From positions 1 through 20,589 of the forward strand of contig JAITBC010000009.1 of the NCBI GenBank assembly GCA_031283785.1: a DNA stretch of 20,589 nt. Direction: 5' to 3'. Made by a program: the position numbers and the translations under genes. How positions within the stretch are numbered: position 1 is the first letter of the stretch; every line of letters starts with the position of its first letter. The stretch comes from Tannerella sp. Its GTDB lineage: Bacteria; Bacteroidota; Bacteroidia; Bacteroidales; Tannerellaceae. The notes beneath the pieces are model-generated. The model saw only the letters and a list, made by a program, of their open reading frames with translations, was not told where the DNA came from and did not search any database. Shown here piece by piece: positions 13,960 through 20,589 of this stretch.

Positions 13960-16740
13960 ATGTACCGTTTACCGATATTGCGTTTGCTTTTTACACTGTC
14001 GCCTCTGTTCTTCCTTTTCCCGCAACGGGCGATTTCCGCTTCAACCATTACGCCGTGCGACTTACGTTGCGAATATATGTCGAATCCGTTAGGCCTGGAC
14101 ATGGCCGTTCCGCGCTTTGGGTGGACATTTGTTTCCGGGGAACGCAACCAGTGGCAATCAGCCTGCGAACTGCTGGTTGGTGATAATAAAAAGGACGTTG
14201 AACGGTTAAAGGGTAACATGTGGGAAAGCGGGAAAATAAACAGTTCTCAGAACATACAAATAGAGTACGGAGGCAAGCCGTTGAAATCCTTTACGCGCTA
14301 CTTCTGGCGCGTCCGCGTATATGACCGTAATGGCGTCGCCTCGGCATGGAGCGCGCCGGCATGGTTCGAAACGGCAATGCTCAGCCCCGACGACTGGAGC
14401 GCCGTCTGGATTGGCGACGGCAAGCCGCAGCCTGCCAATGACGGGGATTTTTACAGGGATGACCCTGCCCCCGTATTCAGGAAAGTTTTTGAAACTCAAA
14501 AGAAAGTTTCGGCAGCGCGGCTTTACATATCGGGTCTCGGATACTGTGAAGCTCGCATTAACGGAGACAAAACAGGCGACTATGTATTAGACCCCGGCTG
14601 GACCGTCTATCGCAAACAAACGCCGTATGTCACCTGTGATGTTACCGACAGGATAAAAAAAGGGAAAAATGTTTTGAGCGTTATGCTTGGTAACGGCTGG
14701 TACAATCCCCTGCCTTTGCGTATGTGGGGCAGATTGAATCTTCGCGACAACTTAACCGTAGGACGCCCATGTCTGAAAGGAGAATTGCATATTGTCTATT
14801 CCGACGGTTCGAAGGACGTGATCCCTACCGGCGAAGACTGGCAGGTAACGCCGGGGGCCATATTGCGCAACAGCGTATACACCGGCGAACACTATGACGC
14901 CCGCCGGGAGAAAAACTGGGGTGACCCCGACGAAAAATTCGACGATATAAAGAACGCCGTCAGGGTTGACGGGCCTGCAGGAACGCTGACGGCGCAAATA
15001 CAGCCGCCGGTAAAAATAATCAGGATTGTGAAACCTGTCAGCGTGAGCGAACAACCACACAAGGGCGTGTATCTGTTCGATATGGGGGAGAATTTTGCCG
15101 GCGTGGCGCGCATACGGGTAAAAGGGCCGGCAGGAACGCGGATCGTGTTGCGTTACGGCGAAGACATCAAAAAAGATGGGAGTATCAACGTAATGACCTC
15201 CGTTGCCGGACAGATCAAATCGGGCAACGGAGGCCCCGGCGCACCGACGATCGCATGGCAGGAAGACAGCTACACGCTGAAAGGCAGCGGAGAGGAAATA
15301 TGGTCGCCGCGATTTACTTTTCACGGTTTCCGCTACGTGGAAGTGACGGGTTGGCCGGGGAAACCTGCCCTGAACAACCTCGAAGGCCTGTGCCTGAGTG
15401 CGGATGTGGAAGCGACAGGCGAATTTTCATCATCCAACGATATGTTCAACCGCCTGCTCGGAATCATCCATCGGACATTCCGCAGCAACCTGTTTAGCGT
15501 ACAGTCCGATTGCCCGGCCCGCGAAAAATTCGGCTACGGCGGCGATATGATTTGCACGATCAACACCTTTTCGTTCAATTACGACATGGCGAATTTCTAC
15601 CGCAAGGCGCTTTGGGACAACGTAAACGACCAGCGTCCGTCGGGCGCCATTACCGAAACAGCGCCTTTCGTGGGTATCGCCGATTTCGGCACTGCGCCCG
15701 GCGACGGGTCGGGGCCGGTATCCTATCAGGCAGGAATACCCTTCCTGATGAGACACCTGTACGATTTCTACGGCGATAAGTCCGGAATAACGACACATTA
15801 TGACGCGCTGCACAAGTTAGTGCAATACCTGGTCGAACATTCAAAAAACAATCTTATCACCATCGACATCAGCGATCACGAGGCGCTTGATAAAAAGCCG
15901 CATGAACTCTCTGCGGCTACGTGGTATTACTATATTGTGAAACAACTTTCCGACTTTGCGCAGATACTGGGGAAAAACGGGGACGCGCAGAAATACGGCG
16001 TATTGGCGGACAGTATCCGGCAAGCTATTGTTACAAACATGTTTGACGCCGCTACGGGGGAATTCCATAACGCTACCCAAAGCGCCCAGATATTCGGTTT
16101 GTGGTTCGATCTGGTGGAAGGGAAAGACCGCGATGCCGCCTTCGATGTGCTGCTGCAAGCGATTGCCGACCGCAACGGACATCTGTCCACCGGCATGTTT
16201 GCAACCAAAATGATGTTCGACGTTTTCCGGGAAGCCGACCGCAACGAAACGGCCTGCCGTATTGCCGACAGGCGCGATTTCCCCGGATGGGGCTACATGC
16301 TCGAAAACGGCGCTACTACCCTGTGGGAAACATGGGCTTACTCCGATAATACCTTTTCCCAGAATCACCCCATGTTCGGCTCTGTCGGCGAATGGTTCTA
16401 CCGGTCGTTGCTGGGAATCAATCCCGCTGCTCCGGGATTCGAAAGAATCACCATCAAACCGCAACCCGCAGGCGATCTCACCGCTGCAAAGGGAAGTTAC
16501 CGGTCTGTTCGCGGACTCATCGCCGTCGAATGGCTGATCGATAAAGGGAAATTCTCCCTGAAAACAACTATCCCCGTCAATACTTCCGCAGAGGTATGGC
16601 TTCCTTCAACAGACGGCAAAATAACGGAAGCCGGTAAACCTGTCGAACAGTGCGGCGACGTGGAAAAAGTAAGAACAGACGGTAAATATACGGTACTGTC
16701 GGTCGGATCCGGGGAATACCGTTTTCTTGTAGAACCATAA
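13960..16740 (+). CDS. Alpha-L-rhamnosidase, glycoside hydrolase family 78 (periplasmic type)
   Basis: 926 residues with a type I signal peptide (about 1-27, LLFTLSPLFFLFPQRAISAS), so probably periplasmic. Domain order fits GH78: an Ig-like N-terminal domain (CDLRCEYMSNPLGLD, YFWRVRVYDRNG), a Bac_rhamnosid_N carbohydrate-binding region (~150-340, ARLYISGLGYCEARINGDKT, VMLGNGWYN), the (alpha/alpha)6 catalytic domain (~470-800) and a C-terminal beta domain (ITIKPQPAGDLTAAKGSYRS). Catalytic elements are present: SDCPAREKFGYGGD (516-529), giving the acid Glu 522 and Asp 529, and LWETW (788-792) with Glu 790 as the base. It hydrolyses terminal alpha-L-rhamnose from oligosaccharides by inversion. 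The second GH78 gene starts 26 bases downstream, so they are likely co-transcribed from the promoter at 13883-13913. DNA here is clearly richer in G and C than the regulator and IS regions. Confidence 0.95.
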   Translation: MYRLPILRLLFTLSPLFFLFPQRAISASTITPCDLRCEYMSNPLGLDMAVPRFGWTFVSGERNQWQSACELLVGDNKKDVERLKGNMWESGKINSSQNIQIEYGGKPLKSFTRYFWRVRVYDRNGVASAWSAPAWFETAMLSPDDWSAVWIGDGKPQPANDGDFYRDDPAPVFRKVFETQKKVSAARLYISGLGYCEARINGDKTGDYVLDPGWTVYRKQTPYVTCDVTDRIKKGKNVLSVMLGNGWYNPLPLRMWGRLNLRDNLTVGRPCLKGELHIVYSDGSKDVIPTGEDWQVTPGAILRNSVYTGEHYDARREKNWGDPDEKFDDIKNAVRVDGPAGTLTAQIQPPVKIIRIVKPVSVSEQPHKGVYLFDMGENFAGVARIRVKGPAGTRIVLRYGEDIKKDGSINVMTSVAGQIKSGNGGPGAPTIAWQEDSYTLKGSGEEIWSPRFTFHGFRYVEVTGWPGKPALNNLEGLCLSADVEATGEFSSSNDMFNRLLGIIHRTFRSNLFSVQSDCPAREKFGYGGDMICTINTFSFNYDMANFYRKALWDNVNDQRPSGAITETAPFVGIADFGTAPGDGSGPVSYQAGIPFLMRHLYDFYGDKSGITTHYDALHKLVQYLVEHSKNNLITIDISDHEALDKKPHELSAATWYYYIVKQLSDFAQILGKNGDAQKYGVLADSIRQAIVTNMFDAATGEFHNATQSAQIFGLWFDLVEGKDRDAAFDVLLQAIADRNGHLSTGMFATKMMFDVFREADRNETACRIADRRDFPGWGYMLENGATTLWETWAYSDNTFSQNHPMFGSVGEWFYRSLLGINPAAPGFERITIKPQPAGDLTAAKGSYRSVRGLIAVEWLIDKGKFSLKTTIPVNTSAEVWLPSTDGKITEAGKPVEQCGDVEKVRTDGKYTVLSVGSGEYRFLVEP

Positions 16741-16766
16741 ATCATAATATCATAAAAGGATTACAT

Positions 16767-19487
16767 ATGAAACGTTATTTTTATATCAATCTGCTTTGTG
16801 CAGTCTGCCTGTCGATAGTGTGTCTCCCGTCATGTAATAGGGAAGATACGACCGTCGCTCATTTGCAATGCGAATATCTGAGTGACCCTGTCGCTGTTGA
16901 AAGTAATGAACCTCTGCTGAGTTGGCGACTTTGTTCCGCCCAAAGAGGTAAAGCCCAGACGGCTTACCGGATATTGGCAGCCAGCGATCCGGCGCTTCTG
17001 TCCGAAGGAAAAGCCGACTTGTGGGATTCGAACGTGGTTGCATCGTCGCAATCCGTCCAGGTGAAATACAAGGGAAAAACGCTTGTTTCCCGTCAGCAGG
17101 TTTACTGGAAAGTTCAGGTGTGGGACGAGCATAACCGGCCGACGGCGTGGAGCCGGATCGCTACGTGGTCGATGGGACTGTTGCAACCGTCCGACTGGAC
17201 AGCCCGCTGGATCGGCGCCATGACGGATCCGGCTCCCACAGCCGGAGAGACGCATCCCGCGCCCTGGTTTCGCAGGGAATTTACGGTCGACCGGACTGTC
17301 CGCCGTGCGAAGGCGTATGTTTGCGGACTGGGATTTTATGAAATGTATGTTAACGGGAAGAAAGTAGGAGACCAGGTATTGGCGCCGGCGGTTACCAATT
17401 ATGACGTGCGTCCGCTGTCCAACCTGATCTATTTCTATGATGACCGGTCGTCTCAGCGCGTTCTTTACAACACTTTCGACGTTGCCGGACTGTTGCGGGA
17501 AGGCACAAATACCCTCGGTGCAGTGCTCGGTAACGGCTGGTACAACCAGCGAGACCGCAGGGTAGAAGGCGACATGTGGTATGACCTGCCCAAATTGTAT
17601 ATCCAATTGGAGATTACCTATACGGACGGAAGTACGGAAACCGTTTCGACGGATGAATCCTGGAAATGCACGACGGCAGGTCCGTTACGGCACGACGGTA
17701 TCTTTACCGGCGAACGTTATGATGCACGGCTGGATTTGGGCTCATGGAACATGAAAGGCTATGACGATACCGCCTGGCAACCGGCGCTGCCTGTCCGTCC
17801 GCCGGCTGGGCGATTGCAACCGCAGCTTGCGCCGTCCGACAGAGTCACCCGCGTTCTGACGCCTGATTTTAAAGGCCGCATGAACGATTCGACGTATCTG
17901 TACGTACTCCCGGAAATGATCTCCGGATGGGCGGAAATCTCGGTACAGGGCAAAGCCGGGGATGAAATACGCCTGTATTTCTACGGAGAGGAAGATGAGC
18001 ATTTCGGGCAATCGGACACGTATATCCTGAAAGGAGGCGAGCCGGAACGGTGGGAACCCCGTTTTACGTGGCATGCCTTCCGTACGGTTCGGGTCGTCAC
18101 GCGCGAGGTGGAAATGAACGGTGAAAACCTTGCAGTGAAAGTAGTGAATACCGATCCGGCGCAAACAGGCTATTTCTCCTGTTCCAACGAGCTGTTCAAC
18201 AGGATCAGCACGTCCTACCTGCTTACCCAGCGGGGAAATTTCCACGGAAGCATCAGCAGCGACTGTCCGCACCGCGAGCGACTGGCTTATACGGGCGACG
18301 GACAAGTAGCAGTGGAGAGCGCCCTCTGGTCGTTCGATATGACCCGTTTCTACCGCAAATGGTTCAACGATATGGACGACGCCCGCAACCGTGAAACGGG
18401 CTACGTACCTCATACGGCGCCCTTCGGCGGCGGAGGCGGCGGCCCGGCCTGGGGGTCGGCATACATTATCATGCCCTGGGCCTATTACTGTTTTTACGGC
18501 GACACGACTTTGCTGGAGCGGCATTATGCCGGAATGAAGCAATGGGTGTCCTATCTGGAGACGCGCACCGACGAGCGGGGTATCGTCGTACGCGAAGAAC
18601 CCAACGGCTGGTGCCTGGGCGACTGGTGTACGCCGGACAGGCTGGAACTTCCCGAATCGCTGGTGAACACGTCCTATTATTACCATTCCGCTTCGCTGAT
18701 GGCCAGGGTTGCCGGCGTGTTGGGGAACGAAGCTGACAGCCTGTATTTTGCGGAACTGGCCGAGCGGATCAAATCGGATTTCCATCGTGTCTTTTTCAAT
18801 CCGGAAACCCGCCGGTACGGGGATGGTCGACAGGGTGCGAATGTGTTCCCGCTGGCCTTCGGGATGGTGCCTGACGACGTGCGGCAGGACGTCTTCCAGT
18901 CCCTGCTGGAGCAGTTGGAATCCATTCGGTATCACTTTGATACGGGGATTCTCGCCACGCCGTTACTGTTGAAGGTATTGACGGAAAACGGACGGACAGA
19001 CATCGCCTGTCGACTGATGAACCGGCGTACGGCGCCGAGTTTCGCTTATCTGCTGGACGATGCCTGTACCTGTCTGTGGGAGACGTGGAACGGGAAAGCG
19101 TCGCGCGACCATCCGATGTTCGGAAGCGTCGTTGCGTGGATGTACCGTTCGCTTGCCGGCATCCGCTACGACGAGAACCGTCCGGGGATGAAACATGTAC
19201 TGATTGCACCGCAACCGGTGGACGACTTGACGCATGCCGCCGCTTCTTATGAATCGCTTTATGGAACCGTGCGTTCGGAATGGCGCCGCTCGTCCGGTCA
19301 TTTTGAGCTTACGGTCGAGATTCCGCCCAATACGACGGCTACCGTGTGGCTGCCGAACAGGGACAACCTTCCGGTCAGCGAATCCGGCGTCCCGGCAGCA
19401 CAGGCCAAAGGCGTCGGGTATATAGGCGGAAAGGAGGGTTGTACGGTCATGGAAATCGTATCGGGAACATACCGGTTCGAGTATTGA
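16767..19487 (+). CDS. Alpha-L-rhamnosidase, glycoside hydrolase family 78 (surface lipoprotein type)
   Basis: 906 residues. The lipoprotein signal ends in CLPSC (Cys 23), followed by NREDTT; the acidic residues suggest export to the cell surface, unlike the first rhamnosidase. GH78 architecture: N-terminal Ig-like domain (LQCEYLSDPVAVESNEPLLS, QVYWKVQVWDEHNRPTAWSR), rhamnosidase N domain (AKAYVCGLGFYEMYVNGKKV, GAVLGNGWYN), catalytic barrel and C-terminal beta domain (HVLIAPQPVDDLTHAAASYE). Active-site motifs: SDCPHRERLAYTGD (498-511), with acid Glu 504 and Asp 511, and CLWETW (769-774), with base Glu 772. The two enzymes share the fold but differ around the active site (AREKFGYGGD against HRERLAYTGD), so they are separate GH78 groups and not a recent duplication, likely with different rhamnosyl linkages or aglycones. 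No clear terminator follows. Confidence 0.95.
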   Translation: MKRYFYINLLCAVCLSIVCLPSCNREDTTVAHLQCEYLSDPVAVESNEPLLSWRLCSAQRGKAQTAYRILAASDPALLSEGKADLWDSNVVASSQSVQVKYKGKTLVSRQQVYWKVQVWDEHNRPTAWSRIATWSMGLLQPSDWTARWIGAMTDPAPTAGETHPAPWFRREFTVDRTVRRAKAYVCGLGFYEMYVNGKKVGDQVLAPAVTNYDVRPLSNLIYFYDDRSSQRVLYNTFDVAGLLREGTNTLGAVLGNGWYNQRDRRVEGDMWYDLPKLYIQLEITYTDGSTETVSTDESWKCTTAGPLRHDGIFTGERYDARLDLGSWNMKGYDDTAWQPALPVRPPAGRLQPQLAPSDRVTRVLTPDFKGRMNDSTYLYVLPEMISGWAEISVQGKAGDEIRLYFYGEEDEHFGQSDTYILKGGEPERWEPRFTWHAFRTVRVVTREVEMNGENLAVKVVNTDPAQTGYFSCSNELFNRISTSYLLTQRGNFHGSISSDCPHRERLAYTGDGQVAVESALWSFDMTRFYRKWFNDMDDARNRETGYVPHTAPFGGGGGGPAWGSAYIIMPWAYYCFYGDTTLLERHYAGMKQWVSYLETRTDERGIVVREEPNGWCLGDWCTPDRLELPESLVNTSYYYHSASLMARVAGVLGNEADSLYFAELAERIKSDFHRVFFNPETRRYGDGRQGANVFPLAFGMVPDDVRQDVFQSLLEQLESIRYHFDTGILATPLLLKVLTENGRTDIACRLMNRRTAPSFAYLLDDACTCLWETWNGKASRDHPMFGSVVAWMYRSLAGIRYDENRPGMKHVLIAPQPVDDLTHAAASYESLYGTVRSEWRRSSGHFELTVEIPPNTTATVWLPNRDNLPVSESGVPAAQAKGVGYIGGKEGCTVMEIVSGTYRFEY

Positions 19488-19592
19488 CCCGGCGGGCATG
19501 TATCGACAGGATAAATAAAGTCGTATACCGATCGAAAAGCGTAATATTATTATACATTATTCGGATTATAAATAAAATCTTTTGTTAATTAT

Positions 19593-19611
19593 ATTGCAAC
19601 ACGGTTGCAAT
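19593..19611. promoter_or_regulatory. Inverted-repeat operator over the -33 element of the TonB-receptor promoter
   Basis: ATTGCAAC-ACG-GTTGCAAT is a perfect 8+8 inverted repeat with a 3-base centre, 19 bp in all. The TTG of the downstream promoter (19605-19607) lies inside the right arm, so a bound dimer would block RNA polymerase. The length fits a Fur/Zur-type metal regulator box, but the sequence is not the classic one, so the regulator is unassigned. Confidence 0.7.
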
Positions 19612-19634
19612 ATGGGAATATTATTGTATTTTTG
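19605..19634 (+). promoter_or_regulatory. Promoter of the TonB-dependent receptor gene
   Basis: TTG (19605-19607), a 19-base spacer and TATTTTTG (19627-19634) match the Bacteroidota -33/-7 consensus, 18 bases before the start codon. A short AAGAAG purine run lies just ahead of the ATG. Confidence 0.7.
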
Positions 19635-19652
19635 CGGCGCAAAAAAGAAGAT

Positions 19653-20589
19653 ATGAATTGGATAAAAATACACAGGAAATATTTGATGCTCATGCCGGCG
19701 TTTCTTTGTATACAGTTGTCCGCCCAAAATAAAAAAGATACGGTTGTATTGCTCGGCGAAGTGGTTGTGGATGCATACGGCAAACGGAATGTGCAGATGC
19801 AATCGCCGCAAAATGTAGTGCAAATCGGCGAGTCGCTTCTAAAAAAGAATTTTTCCGGCAGTTTGATGCAGAGTTTGGAAAAAAATCCGGGTATAAAGGC
19901 CATGAGTATCGGTTCGGGGCAGTCGAAACCTGCAATTCGCGGATTGGGTTTTAATCGCATGCTTGTTGCGGAAAACGGCATTAAGCATGAAGGGCAGCAA
20001 TGGGGCGAAGATCATGGGTTGGAGATTGACCAGTTTGCGCTGGATAATATTGAAATCGTCAAAGGTCCGGGGGCATTGTTTTACGGTTCTGATGCCATTG
20101 CAGGCGTGATAAACCTGAAAAGTTCGTATATTCCGCAAGAGACGTTGGAGGGAAAAATCAATCTTTTCGGGCGAACAAATAACGAATCCGCCGGAGTTTC
20201 GGCTCATCTGGGCAGCAAAAAAAACGGATTTTGGTGGAAGGCGAATTTTACGCTTATTGATTACGCCGATTATCAGGTTCCTGCCGATAGCATACAGTAT
20301 TATTCCTATTATATTAAGCTTAAAGACAGGAAGTTGCGGAATACGGCGGGGAAGGAGCGGAATGGCGGCGTACATATCGGTTTTATCTCGGACAGATTGC
20401 TTACAACCTTTTATTTGTCGGATGTTTATGCAAAAAGTGGTTTTTTTGCCGATGCGCACGGGCTGGAAGTCCGCCTGTCCGAAATAGACTACGATAAGTC
20501 GGTGCGCGATATGGATCTGCCTTATCATTCCGTCAATCATATCAAGGTAACCAATCATACAAGTTACCGGTTTGATGGTCTGACATTAT
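19653..20589 (+). CDS. TonB-dependent outer-membrane receptor (3' end beyond window)
   Basis: From ATG 19653 the frame is open to the window end (312 codons). There is a signal peptide (LMLMPAFLCIQLSAQ), then a short TonB-box-like LLGEVVVDAYGKR and a plug domain: SLMQSLEKNPGIKAMSIGSG, KPAIRGLGFNRMLVAENGIK, HEGQQWGEDHGLEIDQFALD, NIEIVKGPGALFYGSDAIAG, VINLKSSY. The barrel begins after about residue 165. The N-terminal carboxypeptidase-like domain of SusC proteins is missing and no susD gene precedes it, so this is a receptor of the siderophore, metal or cofactor kind and not a glycan importer. The plug resembles receptors whose conserved loop is QWG(D/E)(D/E)HG. The operator-like inverted repeat overlapping its promoter supports repression by a nutrient-sensing regulator, possibly metal-responsive. 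The ligand is unknown. Confidence 0.93.
   Translation, partial: MNWIKIHRKYLMLMPAFLCIQLSAQNKKDTVVLLGEVVVDAYGKRNVQMQSPQNVVQIGESLLKKNFSGSLMQSLEKNPGIKAMSIGSGQSKPAIRGLGFNRMLVAENGIKHEGQQWGEDHGLEIDQFALDNIEIVKGPGALFYGSDAIAGVINLKSSYIPQETLEGKINLFGRTNNESAGVSAHLGSKKNGFWWKANFTLIDYADYQVPADSIQYYSYYIKLKDRKLRNTAGKERNGGVHIGFISDRLLTTFYLSDVYAKSGFFADAHGLEVRLSEIDYDKSVRDMDLPYHSVNHIKVTNHTSYRFDGLTL

Noticed and set aside
15841..16464. 207-codon minus-strand open frame inside the first rhamnosidase
   Set aside because: Antisense to conserved GH78 catalytic sequence, no protein-like features.
17742..18935. 397-codon minus-strand open frame inside the second rhamnosidase
   Set aside because: It is the antisense shadow of a well-supported GH78 gene in G/C-rich DNA; its translation has no recognisable domain and is rich in Arg, Pro and His.
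1..20589. tRNA, rRNA, CRISPR array or replication origin
   Set aside because: I saw no T-loop/anticodon patterns, rRNA segments, regularly spaced repeats or DnaA-box clusters.

Overview
The window looks like a chromosomal segment from a member of the Bacteroidales (phylum Bacteroidota). The evidence is a SusC/SusD pair, a SusC-less TonB receptor, surface-lipoprotein signals rich in acidic residues after the lipobox cysteine, weak Shine-Dalgarno sites, and repeated promoters of the phylum's TTG-N19/20-TAnnTTTG form. The theme is use of a rhamnose- and uronic-acid-containing polysaccharide, next to a drug-efflux-type operon and a belt of decaying insertion sequences.

Layout. (1) Bases 2-1102 (+) carry the 3' part of a XylR-type AraC regulator cut by the window edge. 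(2) Bases 6030-1157 (-) form a four-gene exporter operon read in the order TolC, HlyD-type adaptor, ABC-2 permease, ABC-2 permease, with no ATPase gene in it. (3) Bases 6224-7245 hold remains of two transposases (IS110 type and IS4-like). (4) Bases 11757-7384 (-) are a damaged polysaccharide-utilisation unit: only the last 155 codons of a SusC receptor, an intact SusD lipoprotein, a terminator-like hairpin, then a secreted two-domain enzyme joining a BNR_4 beta-propeller (ulvan-lyase-like motifs) to a GH105/GH88 unsaturated uronyl hydrolase. (5) Bases 12458-11859 (-) encode a small outer-membrane beta-barrel protein. (6) Bases 13360-12785 (-) are a transposase broken over three frames. (7) Bases 13503-13959 contain no clear gene but hold convergent promoters and strong RNA-like inverted repeats. 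(8) Bases 13960-19487 (+) are two adjacent GH78 alpha-L-rhamnosidases, probably one operon. (9) From 19653 (+) a TonB-dependent receptor runs off the window, preceded by a promoter with a perfect inverted-repeat operator over its -33 element.

How the parts fit (inference): a lyase-like propeller would cut beside a uronic acid and leave an unsaturated end, the GH105 half would remove it, and the two GH78 enzymes would release rhamnose. That is the set expected for ulvan, rhamnogalacturonan or rhamnose-capped arabinogalactan, but no sulfatase is present and the substrate cannot be fixed from sequence alone. Loss of most of SusC suggests the import step of this locus is broken here, or supplied elsewhere. 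The IS remnants around it are a plausible cause. No rRNA, tRNA, CRISPR array or complete mobile element was found.
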